The translations under genes were made by a program, and so were the position numbers. The notes beneath the pieces are model-generated. The model made no database searches. It was not told the origin of the DNA and saw only the letters and a program-made list of their open reading frames with translations. This document shows positions 12,295-25,251 of a DNA stretch of 64,000 bases, one piece after another. The DNA comes from Trichinella spiralis (Eukaryota > Nematoda > Enoplea > Trichinellida > Trichinellidae), in assembly GCA_000181795.3 (NCBI GenBank), contig CM012954.1, positions 8,695,947-8,759,946 of the forward strand, written 5' to 3'. Numbering within the stretch: the stretch's first letter is position 1; every line of letters starts with the position of its first letter.

Positions 12295-15020
12295 TCATAA
12301 TGAAATACTGTTTACCAAATTGAATAATTCAGTCGCTGGTTTTGGAAATTGATGTACTAAGATCATCAGGATGACTGTTCCGAATGCTAAGCCGGAGGCG
12401 AACAGCAAGCTGGACGGCGTTTCCTTTCTTGGATAAACACTCAGCTCATGCCAACCTTAAATGAACCTTTCTTTAGCGTACGCGTAGGAAAATAATTTCA
12501 TAATTATTAATTATAAAATTCGCATATTTGTTTACTCGGCAGCAACTCACGATCGGCCGCTTCTGTGCAAGCAGGGTAGGGATAAAACAGATGAGCTTTT
12601 TCAATGTGGAAAGAAACTGCGCGAAACGCTACAAAATTCGACAGTGAATTTGATCCAATCACTTACACTTCCATTATTACTCACTCCCTTCATAAGTACC
12701 CCGAAGCATATCCAAAGCCCCTTGTACACGTTGCCAGTGGGAAATATGCCAAAATGAGTAAGCAATCGCCTCGCTATCACCACGTTTTAAAATATGTTCC
12801 GGAGGAAGGATCAAAGCTTTCATCTCAAGCAAATACTAGAGAAATAAATGTTACTTATTCAGCTAACATATGCTTTTTTCAATTTCCACCTTTGGTACGT
12901 GAGGATTAAATTCCAACGCTCTGTGAATTGCCTCAACTGCAGACATTTCTGCAGGCGTCAAGCCTTTCTTCAGCGCAACACTAGGCGAGAATCTGTACAA
13001 AAAGGAAAGAAAAATGTAAAAAGTTCTGGAAAAATAATTAAATCTCACCTTTCAGCTACAAGTCTCACTTTCAGTAATGCAGCTGTATAACATATAGTTG
13101 CTGATTTTGGCAGATTGAACTCTGAAATTATTCTTCTTTAAATTCCTTTTTAAATTTAAAATATCTGAAATCTGCATCACCATCATGTCTTGTCAAAATT
13201 GACTGCACTTCACCGTATGATTGCATTTCGAGCAAAGTTTCAATCAGATTTTCATAAACATTTGCAACGTACACTGTAGGAAATTCTTTTATAAGCTGTG
13301 ATAATTGGAAAATTATGAAATTTCTTCAATTCAAATATCTATATAATTGACCATTACATCTTTCATTATTTTAACCGCCTCTTTTAAGCGGCCAAATCGA
13401 CGAGCACACATGGCGAGACGTCGACGAATATATACCACCACATTCGTGTCACGTTCTTGACGTAAAGAGAATTTGCCATTAATCAATTATCAGTAAATTT
13501 AAATTCTTACTATGCAATGATTCTCTTTCCGAAGACATGCTTAATCCGTAACTTAGGGAATGACTTTTTTTGAAGTTGTCTTCTGCTGCTTTCAAAGCTA
13601 ACTTGAACTTTTGTTCTGCCTTATAATTTATTTTTCATACAATTAGTTGGATACAACAACAGTAAAGTAAAGTAAAGTAAAGCTTCACAGTGCTCACTTC
13701 GAAAACTGTTTGACATTCCTCTTCGGCTAGAAGAATCAGTGCCGTAGCGCAACTAAAGAAAAATATAAGAAAAGAACTGCCTATCTTAATATTATATACT
13801 ATGTACTTCTGATTATGTGCCAAAGCTTTATGAGCTAATTCCAATCTCACTTTCGGATCTCTTTCTCGCCAAGCATTTTGCATTGCTTAAAAGAGAATTA
13901 TGTATACGATAGAATTTTCATAACTATATTTTCTCACTTTCATATTCAAATTTCCCTGCATCGATACTGCATAAAAAATAATTCTGATGATCTTGGGCAG
14001 ACAAATTCATATCATAATAAGAGAGCGCTTCTCGGCCAGTCATACTGGTGAAACGCTGGTATTCCGCACCTCGAAATAAGCACATCGAATTGCGCCATAC
14101 TTTACATTCTAAAAGGTGCATTTTCTTATAGCCAACTTTTAAACAAGATGGTAACCTGGAACAGAGGAATCGGAAAGTGACGAACCGTTGCTTTCTTCTG
14201 CTTCTGAACCTGTGTTCTCATGTGAGCTATCAGTACGAACTTGATTCGGAAACCAAGTGCTCAGTGAATTTGTCGCTAGTGAATCTACATACGAACTGCA
14301 ATACTTCTATTGAAAAAATTCACTATTAATAGCATACGCAAAAATCCAGCATTTCGTTTGTCGTCACTATTATTGTAAGGATAATTCAAAATTCTAAATT
14401 GGCCATTTAACTTAACTGAATGCTTCTGTTGCTTCTTTGGTTGAAAATTGATTTTGAACATTGAATTAAAAACAATATATAAATTAGGATCGGTTTGAGG
14501 AAAAAACGTCACTGTTTCGATTTTCCTTTCACAAAACAATTTAAGCAACTCTGGACTAAATCAAATGCTATTAAGATTCAACTAAATACTTTTCAAAGTT
14601 CAAACTTATTCAGTTTGTAGTGTGCAATTCAGAAATATCAAAAATAAAACAATAATATTCTGGTGTGATCATTTTTCCTGCCACAAGTGAGAAGCAAAGT
14701 TCTAAGGGTAGGCAGATTGGCTAATGATGAACTGAAGCTTACTAAGATGATTCCGGAGACAAGACTTGAAGTGGCTGCGACAATTATATAATATTTAGGG
14801 CTGACGTCGTTTACTATGACCGTAGCTGAAAAATAAATGTTAGAACATATCATAGGGTATACATATCGGTTGTTAAATCAATCAAGACACCTTGTTGAAT
14901 TAATTCGTGAAGCTTAACCGGTACATGCAGAAGGTGAAATACCGCCATTACAAGAGCAAACCATAAAACCCATAAATATGTCCATGACCAGGTGATCCAA
15001 GATTTAAGTTGATCAAACAT
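12295..15020 (-). CDS. ST7: ST7 (suppressor of tumorigenicity 7) homologue, 14 exons
   Basis: Multi-pass membrane protein of the ST7 family; molecular role still poorly defined. Exons from 5': 15020-14891, 14825-14743, 14306-14156, 14108-13938, 13885-13807, 13752-13698, 13619-13511, 13455-13358, 13295-13181, 13121-13049, 12992-12890, 12835-12685, 12628-12536 and 12455-12295, 523 residues. Diagnostic blocks in order: [10 protein letters not shown] (first TM), [112 protein letters not shown], and a C-terminal TM before the stop. The join between exons 2 and 3 is in phase but lacks about eight residues (around EWWYF in vertebrates), so a microexon between 14307 and 14742 may be missed. The start is the ATG before FDQLKSW; an in-frame TTG lies four codons upstream. 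Confidence 0.93.
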
Positions 15021-15882
15021 GAGGAAATGCAAATGATCAAGAAACTTTATCCCATTAATCGAAAGAAATTTAAATAAGTATTACTGTATTCTTACTATGA
15101 TAAACATGTTGAAATGATTTTCAAGTATTAATGTTATTTTAATTATTTGATAATTTTCTTATTTGTGAATTGTGATTCAATTTGAAAAATTCATTTAATT
15201 ATGGATGTTTTTTGTATTACGTTTAATTTTATCACATATGCGGATGTGTAGCAGCGAATATAAATGCCGAATGATTCTAAGTAATTTTATGATAATATCT
15301 TTTTGAGCTTTGAAAATTGCTCGTTTTTACGTTATATATACTTCAATTTTGTATATGTTATAGTTTAACAGTGTTCTCTCTCCAGTAAATATTTTTCATC
15401 AGGATAGTCTGAGTTATTTTACCCTCTTCTGCTTCTCTGCTTATTTCTTGACAATATTATTAGGCAGTATTACTGAATTATGAAATTAAGTGTATAGATT
15501 CAAAATAATTACTAATTAAGGGAATGAACTAGATAAAAATGAACTTGCTAATTATGTGAATAACAATTTTAAAGTATGCTTTATTAAATTATAATTTTAA
15601 ACTGTTGAATTGACAAACAACTTTTAAAATGGATCTCATCCAAAACCAAAGTCTGTGATGCAGATGAATTTGTAATTTAGAATTTAGAATAGTATTTCTT
15701 AAAGCTGATGACCACTGCATGTTGCATAAAACAGCAATTTAATTTTATATTCCTTTAAAAGTAAGGCAGTGTGAGAAAAGAGGCAGATAAAAGATATAAA
15801 TGCAGAAAAAGGGATATAATTGAAGGTGCGACTCGTTGATTCATTTGTAAACGCATAAATGAGAATAGTACTCTATCTCAAA
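15021..15882. other. gap between ST7 and the WAP/TIL/SOD gene
   Basis: AT-rich, no supported gene. It holds the ST7 5' flank and the 3' UTR of the gene on its right; TTTATT at 15580-15585 reads as AATAAA for that gene, about 300 bases after its stop. Confidence 0.65.
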
Positions 15883-18800
15883 TCAAGCTAATCCAATGAC
15901 TCCACACGCAATACCATTACTTTCAAGCACTGGAGTGCCAAATCCAGGCGCACCTTTGCGGTGAAAGACTAATGTTCGCCCAACTACAGATGTAGGACCA
16001 CTAAGTGTGAACTGTTTTGTTTCAATGCTAACATTGGCATGTCCAGCTGAATCCGCTTCAGCCATGCCAATTAGACTGGCTTGCTGAAAGCTGTTAAAAC
16101 TTCCACTGGCCTGTTGTCCAAAAAATGGCCCGGCTGAAGTGCACGGTTCACTAATATCGCCATTTTCATGAACATGTAATTCATAACGGCCTTCAGGCAA
16201 ACCATTCACGGTACCGGTAACTTCGGTTCGACCTTGGAACTCTTCCATAGATAACACGCCACTGACTTGACCATCTTTGCTTGTTAAACTGATCACTGCT
16301 TTATCAGAAGCAACACCTACTGTAATGTTTATGTTATAATCGACAGCATTAATGTATGCTTCGCATTTTCATTTTGAATGTTTTTGAAACATAAAAAGTA
16401 TCGACTAAATCAACATTCACCTTGTGTGGTCGGAGGGGACTGTGGTTCATGACTTTCTTGACACTGTGCTTTTGGAACACAAGCTGATGTAGGATCTTTA
16501 GAATGCAAACGAACATAACCAATACGACAAACACATCCCGGTTTGCACTCAGTTTGTGTACAGTAGGCAGCTGTATGTAAGTTATCACATCCAATTTGGC
16601 ACGTTGGCACGCAGTTGGAATATTCTTCATCTTGACGATCACAGGTGATAAACTGTTGACCTGAAAAAACAAAAAACTTACTAGAAGCAATCATCAAGCT
16701 TTTATCATTATTTTATTTATTCTCAGAGGGAATGTCCCAAAAAATAGCAAGTTTACTGACACGCTGATGTTTATTTTCGTTTTCATAGATGATGAGAACA
16801 ATGCTTGACACAGGTATAGTTATCTGTTAACAAAAGTATTGGTTCTTCTTTAAAAAAACTTTACATTTTCTTATATTGAGAGTTGATGAAGTGCAGCAGT
16901 TATAAGATGTATGTGGATAAATTTAAAATTTTCACTTTGTGTAACTTTAATTTCGTGCATCAAAATTCTATTAGCTCTGGCATGGAATACATCACAAAAA
17001 GAGCTGTTCTGTTTGATCAGTACTTCATAAACATGAAGTTTAGTGACTGAACACTTTAATAGTTTCTGTTCATGCTGTACAGTTTAAATAGCTTTTTTCT
17101 TTACAAAGCTGAATACTTTTTTATCTATGAAAAAATAGTAAAGTTCAACAGGAACAAATCAATTTGAATTTTTGTAAATTTGTAAGTTTACAAAAACGAG
17201 AAAAAATACATCAGACCCGATCACATTATTCAAGTCCAATAAGTACCTTTGCTTGGATGTTTTTCAAAAGAAGTACCGCTTGCGCTCATCGTATCCAAGG
17301 CCGTTTCTGGAACACACATTGCACTGATTCTGCAGCAACGCATTCCTGCTGGGCATTCAAAATCTCCTTGGCATTTATCCAACTGACGAAATGGGGTCGC
17401 TTGACCGCTGGGTTGTAATTGAAATCCAGCTCCACCGGATGGTGGACACGGTCCACTTTGTGATATTGTTTCCGTTGCGAAGCCAGGTTTGATGTTGTAC
17501 GGGTCGATTGAGGTGACGGATTCCTGAACTGCCAGACAACGTCGTCCTACAGGAGTTTCACAGCACTTTTTCGTATCGGGGCAGTGGACATCCATTTGAC
17601 AGTGGGGACTGCCCAAGGCCATGACTCTAAGAGGAGGTGGGCCAGCACGCTGTGTAGGACAGTAACCAGGTTTTTCTGTTACTACTGGAACAATTTGAGC
17701 TGGTCTCTGCATTGCGCTGGTGTCTGGATACGGTTGACCGAAAGTCATCGGCGACGATGGTTCACCTCCTTTCATCAACGACTGTGATGGAAACTCTCCT
17801 GAAATAGTGTAAGGTTGTGGTTGCACTTGCACTTGTAAATTAGGTTGCAGTTTCAATTGTTCTGATGGCGGTATTTGACACTGACGCCCACAACCATTAT
17901 AGCAGCACTGTTCCAACTGAGCACAGTCAGTGTCAGCCTGGCATCTATCTGAGCACATGTTCATTGCCAGTTGTGGTCTGCATACTTTTGCTGGCCTGAT
18001 TCGACCAGCTTTGGCCGAATTATACATTTCAGCACCGCCAAGCATAGGCGGCTTTACTTGACGATGTTGTTCGCGAAGCATATCACAAGGAAGCAAGCCT
18101 GCTCGACTGGGATTCATCATCTGAGTCATTTTTGTTGACGGAGCAGTCTTGCGTGAACCTTCAATTTCTTGTCCTTTTTCCGTAACGCACCAACATTCTC
18201 CACTTCTTGCATCACACTGCACTGGTTCATAATTACCATCTGGCGTGCATGATGGTCGAAATCCATCTGGACCGGGTCGTAACGCTACTTGAGCACATTC
18301 TGAAAGCGTTTTCTCCTTCATCAACAATATCGATCAAATTTACGAAATCTTTAACTTTAAACAATATATTCAGCATTTTTTAAATTGTAGTGCAACTTCA
18401 GAAAATAATGGCAGTCACGTATTTTGAAATAATAAAACAAGGAGAGTACAAGAAATAAAGCAGAACTGGACAAATGAGTCAAGGAACAATTTTGAAAGTA
18501 AAATGACAAATCACTGTTAAATTTTTAAAGAATTATCATCGCTTTGATTGCATGACAAATTTTGAGCTATTATTAATAGGAAAGATATTATATGAATTAC
18601 CTGCTCAGCTAATCTAGTTGAATTCTCTTCTAGAAGTGGCTAGTTTGTTATTTTGAAGTATTTGTCAATAATATAACTTTTGTTGAAGTGATTCTTATTT
18701 GAATAATCAATGCGAATCTTATTTTAAAACTAGTTAGCTTTAGTTAACTTGAAAATGGCATGAAATATGTGAATGGCATGTGCGTGAATTTTTCCATGAT

Positions 18801-19478
18801 CGAAGTTCCATGACTTTGAATTAATTACAAATGTATCATTTCGAATATAAAATTATTCTTATTTTTCTTATTATTATAGTTTGCTTTTTCTTTGAGGAGA
18901 AATTTATGGAATTTCAATTCTGTATCCAGTTTTAGTGCTTTTTTAAATTGAAAGCATGACATAATGAATTATTTTCATTAATTCCCCTCTTTGTTGCGTC
19001 ATTTTGACTGCGCGAAGAATTGGGCCATTTACAAATACAATTGATATTTCTAAAAAGAAATTTGGCCTGTACTAGTGGAACAACGTTCACGAAAATTCAT
19101 CACTATAATAAATTTAAAGCTTTCAATCAGTCAAAAGTTGATTATCAAATATTTCAAGTTTTTTTCCCCTTTTTCATAAAAAATATTATTAAAAAATCTG
19201 ATAGTAGAATGAATTTACTTGGACAGCAGTAACCGTGGATGCAGTTGAAATTTTTGGGACAAGCTCGAGTTAGGGTACAACGACCGACAGACATCCGTTT
19301 GCCAGGGCATATGGCACCTGTAAGAAGATGTAATTAATTGAATCAGTGCTGAATCATTGAATTACAAATAATTAAAGCAAATGCGCAAAACCAATTATAA
19401 TATTATTACAAATTCTATTATATGAATGTGTGTGTATGCATGTGTATATAAATAATTATAATAGATGGACAATTTATG

Positions 19479-19530
<52 letters not shown>

Positions 19531-19605
19531 ATATGACTGACCTTTTCCCAAGGTAAACCAAAGTGTTGTTAATAAAAAGGCAAGCGGAATTTTATGAATG
19601 ACCAT
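15883..19605 (-). CDS. secreted thyroglobulin-1/WAP-like/TIL protein ending in a SOD-like domain
   Basis: Five exons: 19605-19542, 19317-19219, 18299-17247, 16660-16421 and 16319-15883, 630 residues, all junctions in phase. Domains: signal peptide 1-20; six-Cys module ending CCPK at about 25-55; thyroglobulin type-1 56-126 with VQC and CWCV; WAP-like modules at about 159-196 (eight Cys), 266-311 and 337-385 (six Cys each), spaced by Pro/Gln-rich linkers; a ten-Cys TIL domain at about 407-470; a Cu/Zn-SOD-like domain at about 490-630. The inhibitor-type modules suggest an extracellular antiprotease or matrix protein. In the SOD part the HVH pair and the later FH copper ligand remain, but the bridging His, the zinc ligands and the active-site Arg are gone, while the CTSAG and ACGVIG disulfide blocks persist. 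It is probably a structural or copper-binding fold without dismutase activity. The start is the ATG before a hydrophobic run. The TIL resembles those at 43.4-44.6 kb. Confidence 0.9.
19480..19528. repeat. (AT)n(GT)n microsatellite
   Basis: A short AT run followed by about 19 GT dinucleotides. It lies within intron 1 of the WAP/TIL/SOD gene, only about 14 bases from the exon 1 donor. Confidence 0.95.
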
Positions 19606-19939
19606 TTGTTTAAGTTGCGGAATAGAATAGGTCGAAGTAGATATTTTCCACGGCACCGGGCAAGCTGTACTGACTTCTTTTGGCAAGCAGTGCAGTAAGT
19701 TTGACAATTTCCCCCCCTAGCTGATTGAAACCTTAAACTAGGCGGCCCGGAAAAAAATATATATATTTATGCATATATATATACAATTGGGACCTTCTGC
19801 TCACCCAAGACCAGGTAAAGACATTTGCAGCCGATGATTGATTCAGGTCGCCCCCATGGACCTACTCTGTTTTTAACCTCCTTCCTGTCATTGTAGTCTT
19901 TTCATTTGGCGGCCTTGCTGCCGACAGCAGCAATCATGG

Positions 19940-20098
19940 CTAATTAGACATAATGGTCTTGATTCTGCTAGTTTCCAGGTATTCTTTGCATGGCATCTTG
20001 TAAACACGCATGCATTCTACATACAATGGCTGAGCAAGCAGTTTGAACGAAAACAAACAGACTAGAACCAAAGTGTAGCGTTGATGGAAATTGTCCAT
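19940..20098 (-). CDS. candidate small secreted peptide, 52 residues
   Basis: A single open frame from an ATG at 20098 with a basic-hydrophobic leader (VLVCLFSFKLLAQ) that looks like a signal peptide cleaved near residue 23, leaving about 29 residues with two cysteines. The frame stays open upstream without another obvious start. No family recognised. It lies head to head with nothing and about 330 bases upstream of the WAP/TIL/SOD start on the same strand. Could be a chance hydrophobic ORF; transcript support is the test. Confidence 0.3.
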   Translation of the reverse strand: MDNFHQRYTLVLVCLFSFKLLAQPLYVECMRVYKMPCKEYLETSRIKTIMSN

Positions 20099-21599
20099 TG
20101 CTTGAAATAATATTTTAAAATACTGTTCGTGTAAAGATAAACTTTTAAACTGTTTAAAGAAATGAGTGAAAACCGCAAAACTGTACTTTGAATGTATAAG
20201 ATAGGATGTGAACAATGAACGCTTTTCATCTTTTACTTATAAATTAAATTTGAAATGCATATTTTTTGTCAGAAAAGCAAAAAGTTGAAATTTTGTTTTC
20301 ATTTACATATATATATATATATATATGTATATGTACATTTTTTGCTGTTTATTTGTACAGTAACAAGAAGAATACAATATTATGTAAAAATATGCCAAAA
20401 GTTGTCAATTTATAAAATTGCTAATCAATGGAAAAAGGTGAAGCCAAGAAATGAGGTCAGATTGAAGGGAATTCAATGCTACTGTAATTTACAATGCACA
20501 ATTGAGTGCGTTGGATTATTTTAGTTCAAAAAAGTTTGTTTAATCAAGTTGAAACTTCTTGGTGATGAATTATTTTTTTGAAGTAGAACTTTCAATTGAC
20601 GTCATGTTTAATTTATTGTTCAAAGTCCTTGCTCATCACGGGTATAATTAGAAATTGGTTTTTTTTGTCATTTTTTTGAGCAGGATGAGGGTGGGGTGGA
20701 AATTAAATGTTAATTTTTTGTATCATGATATTATAATTTCTGGAGCATGTATAAGCTTTTTTTATTTCATTGTAAAAAGAAAAGAGAAAGTGTTCATTGG
20801 TAATTGCCGCTTCATTAATTGAACACATTCATTTGTTAGTGCTGGTGATAGTGTTGTTCATTCATGTAGAGCATGTAATTGAATGAAGCAGAAACTGGAA
20901 AATTGTATTATAAAGTTATGGGTTTTCAAATGTGATCGACATTATGTGAAAAAAGGGAAAGAAGGCAACTTGATGTGGAAACAATGTACATTTGGAAAAG
21001 TAATCAAGTGCAGAATTTTTAATGAAAATTTCCCAATACAAATGAATTACTGTTGGCGATTTTTCGATCAATTGCATTTGCTGCAATTTTTACTCAAAGT
21101 AATATTGTTAAATTTGACGCAGCTTGTAAACTCTGAAGCGCAAATAATTAAACTTACAGCAAGAACAATATTGAAATGATTGACTTTTTTCTTTTATCCA
21201 ATTTTACTTTAAGCACAATTTGTAAATTTAAAAAAAAATTCGAAATATTTATTCTTCATGCATAAGGTTAGTTTGAGAAAATGTTGTTTAAAAATGATCC
21301 ATCCATACATTGATGATGTTTTAAATTTATACGTGAAAGCATTTCACACTGGTTTTCGGTTGATCAATGTAAAGCACGCTTTGCAAAGAAACAAAACCAA
21401 ATCCAGTTTACAATTGAAATGAAATTCTTATCAAATCTACAAATATACTGTGATAGTATGCAAATTTAGTTTCAAATTATCTCACGCAGTGAAAAATTGG
21501 TTTTTTTTCCATTAATATGTTTCATTATAATGTCAAAGTTGTTTTTTTAGCGGAATTTTGAATGATAGAAACGAGAAATAAACGACGTTAAGCTGAAGA

Positions 21600-21917
21600 A
21601 CATCGATCATCAGAAGTGAGCAAATGAAAATAGTCTCAAATGTCGACTGCTGCGCCCTCCGGTGAAGCGCAATCACGACGGTCCATCGTTTGCTTATCAC
21701 ACCGTTATTCAAGTGGTTGATTTCTTCGCTTTACCATCGTTCAATTGCTGTATCACAACAACAACAACAACAACAACAAATTTATTCTTCCGCATTAAAC
21801 GTTGATGGAGTGGAAATGATGCTTTTTTCACTTTGCAATCAAATGCTTCTGTGGAGAACCGGACAAATTTCCATTACAGTAGTTCCCTTCTATGCAACGA
21901 TCGCTTACTAATTGACA
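21600..21917 (+). other. possible exon or 5' UTR of unknown gene
   Basis: This stretch is richer in GC than its surroundings, contains an in-frame CAA run (polyGln in one frame), and terminates in a good donor (GTAAGTG at 21918). The longest frame stops a few codons before the donor, so if transcribed it is probably untranslated leader. The near-CTCF sequence at 21649-21665 (11 of 13 core positions on the minus strand) lies inside it. Confidence 0.25.
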
Positions 21918-24900
21918 TGTAAGTGAATTCTTTATTTATTTATTTATTTATTTCGGGTTCTTCTTCTTCTTCACTTTTCATTCGTAATTTATTATCAGAG
22001 TGAACAAATTCAATTAAGTTTTAATATAAAAATTTATTTAATCAAAAAAGAGAAAATACTGCAATTGTAATGCAAACATTTTTCTATGCTTTTGGGTTTT
22101 GTTTCAAATTCTTAAGTGGTTTTGATCGGATTTTGATTCTGATCAATTATTTGAGAGATTTGTATTCTGTCAAAATTAACAAATTGCAATTCCATCACTG
22201 AATCACTGATCAGAAAGCAGATTGTAAATTGATTTTTTTTTTAAATTTTTTGCTCGTTGTGAAATGTCAACGTGATTTTTATGCTTCGATGTTTATTCGA
22301 AAAGCTTGACATTTTAAACAGCTTGAATTTGTGTGTATGTTTTTCTGCTTTGACGCGTTCTTAAAGTGGCATTTTTCTGCTTGCACGCGTTCGTTCACAT
22401 GCTTCTCTTGAAATGGCCACGTCCTTGCAAACGCACATTCCAATCAAATATAGATGGATTTTTCCTTTTCAGATTTTTATCAAATTATACATTCAATATA
22501 ATCATTATTTCAATCAGTGAAATGTTAACAGATAATTGTTAGCAATAATTTCATCTGATACATTTTGCTTTCGAAAAAGCGATTCCAACAATCTGATTGT
22601 TTATTTTTGTCTGTTTATAACGGAAAGAATTACGCAAATCAGCGTTATTAATTCCCGTTCAGTGCCGGAGATGTGTTCTTTCTTAAATATTTATGAAAAA
22701 AATTTTTTCAACAGTTCAGTGGAAAATTCGAAAATACACCATCTAAATGATTTGCCTTTTCATTTTGTTTACAATATTCAAAATTGATCTCATATAAATT
22801 TATTTGCTTTGTGCGGAAAAAAAATTGAAAGGCCAGTTGTAATATTTTTCATCTTATTTTAAAATTTTATGATAACAACGCCCTTCCAAACTTGCCCATT
22901 GCTTTTTAACACTAGCCAAGTAACCAAAAACAATTTTATCTTCTCGTTGAGCGAAAAACATTTGCATATTCTTGCTTCAGTTCCTATCAAATTCATTGAA
23001 CGTTAACGATGATTGAGCATTTTCTAACGTTCTTTTTGTTTGTTTGTTTGTTTGTTTGTTTGTTGTATTCGATTATTATATTGTTACTCAAATAGATGTA
23101 GAGAAATAATTGATAATTTAAACGAAAGCAATAACGATAGAAAAATTGGTTCGTACGTGGATTGAATAAATAAATATTTATGTATATTTTTAAAAAAAAT
23201 CATTGAGAATATAGAGTATGTAAATAAATAAAAGGTAACAGAGCAGAAAAATTGCATCCATTGTAATAAAGCTGTGGAGCGGTGAGAAAAAGTGAGGAGA
23301 TGAAAAATGCAATGAGGAACAGCAAGCACGCTTTTCACTTTGACCGGACCGCGTTGGCGGTTATCATTAATCATTGAATATTGTTGAGCAAGCAATGGGC
23401 CGGATGTCAGTGATAAAGCGCCAGTCGATCACAAACATCGTCTTTTATATCCTTTTCAATGATTCAATATTCAGATCAATATGAATAAAAGAAAACATTG
23501 AAACACATGAAAGCTAAATTGCTGCTTTTCTCTTGCTGAAGGCATTTTCTCATTTCAGAAGGGAAAAGTTTTACAAGGTTCACAGTCATATTAGTTCTCC
23601 TGCGTTTTATTTGTAAACTTTTTATGCCATTTCCATTAGTAAGAATTTTAAAAAAATTTTCTTTTTCATTTACTGATGAAAATTTCGTTCGCTGCAGCCA
23701 TGTATGTATGTAAGCTTAAAAATTTGTTTTATATACTTTATTTATGAATTATTATTATTATTATTATTTCTTAATCTTAAAAATCACACCTGTAGGAACA
23801 GAATAAATTTATCAAATTGCTGCAAATTATTCGATTCATTTGAAAATTAAGTTAATTCAAAGAAATGCGATTTGAATAATTAACAAAATGATTATCCTGT
23901 TGAGAATCTTTGCATGTTCTTGCATCATTTTACCTATGTCATTATAATAATAGTTTTATTCCATTGAATATGCAAATATTTTTTGAATAGCTCATAATTT
24001 CCATTATAAAATGGGCCAAAATGGAAGCACATTTGGTTTGTTGAAATAGATTTTACTAATTTCAGAAAGATTAAAATTTAAAATTTGAACCGCTCCCTAG
24101 TTTGAATTGCAAAATGAATAAAGAAAGAAGAATGAAAATATCTCTGTTCAATTTTGAGATTTCTATATTGAAAAATATCAGTGCATAAAATTGAATTTTA
24201 TTGCTGGTAATTGAGAACAAACTTGTCATTAAAGATAAGAAGGGCAACAAGTTTGGTTCTTCAATTTTTCCTTGCTGCATTCAGCTGAGAATTTGCAATT
24301 TTATGATGGAAATGATTTTCACTTGATTTTCTGATAAACGAACTGCATTCAGTAGAACAAATTACCCTGAGATTGAATCAAATTTTACTCCCTCGAACTT
24401 GCTGGGCGACTTATTCAAATGTTCCGATTGTAGTGATTTTTGTTTTTATTCAGTGTCATAATTTCTTTTCTCTCAATAATGCAATAGATCATGTAAGCTT
24501 TACTTCAAAACAGTAACAATATTTATGCATTTGTAATTATTGTAAGTTTGATTTAAAATTTAGATATTTTAACAGAGTATATCAGAAGAATGAATGAATT
24601 TTCAGGGCTGTCGGTGAAATATTTTGTCGAGTGAACATTTTGTGTTAAGCATTATTTTTATTTACTTTATTAATTGAAGTGAAATTCAAATGCCTTCTAG
24701 TTGTTCAGTAGAAAAATGGATGTCTCCGTGCTGGTATATTTGCTTTAATGTCTCACATTTCACATTTAAAAGCATCATTGTCTAGATGGATAACCATATT
24801 GAAAAGCATGCAGTAGATAAAATCGTGCTTTCTTGATATTTAATTAGCCGACTAGATTGATCAATAACAGAAGGGAATTCCACTTTTCACTGGAAACGTA

Positions 24901-25251
24901 TCATCATATTTTATTAGTCGTCAAAAGCCATCATTAGCTGAGCATTGGATAGCATCTATTAGTCTCTGATTTTTTTTCTTATTTTTCCTGTTTATGAAAT
25001 ACTTATTAAATTAAAAAAGAAAAAGAAAGGGATTCTAAACTGCTTGCTCTTCAAAACGAATATTTATTGAGAAGTATTAATCATTAAGAAGCGGAAGAAG
25101 AAGAAGAAGAAGAATATAGAAAATATTTTTAAAAAAAAGCATGATGAATGCGAATTTGTTTTTGACAGAATAATGGAGAAATATTTTACCTTACAGGTTT
25201 TATTGTTCTTATAACTGGATGTAATGAATATTGGCGTTGCAATATAAAATT

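Larger units (their letters stand above)
19606..25251. other. long intergenic gap with a few exon-like stretches
   Basis: AT-rich and largely without gene signals. The stretch 19780-19940 is GC-richer than its surroundings and lies upstream of the WAP/TIL/SOD start, so it may be its promoter. 21600-21917 is exon-like and ends in GTAAGTG but gives no clean frame. Simple repeats include CAA at about 21757-21780, TTTG at about 23039-23063, ATT at about 23748-23767 and GAA at about 25094-25114. An imperfect direct duplication around ACGCGTTC occurs at about 22346-22392. Confidence 0.55.

Noticed and set aside
12604-12909. Plus-strand 101-codon frame
   Set aside because: Lies antisense to confirmed ST7 exons; its codons are explained by the opposite strand.
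15883-16319. An active superoxide dismutase
   Set aside because: The bridging His, zinc ligands and active-site Arg are absent, so dismutase activity is not supported although the fold is.
23084-23395. Minus-strand 103-codon frame
   Set aside because: Starts at TTG, strongly Phe/Leu/Ser from AT-rich sequence; only a short GC-richer start looks protein-like, without splice support.
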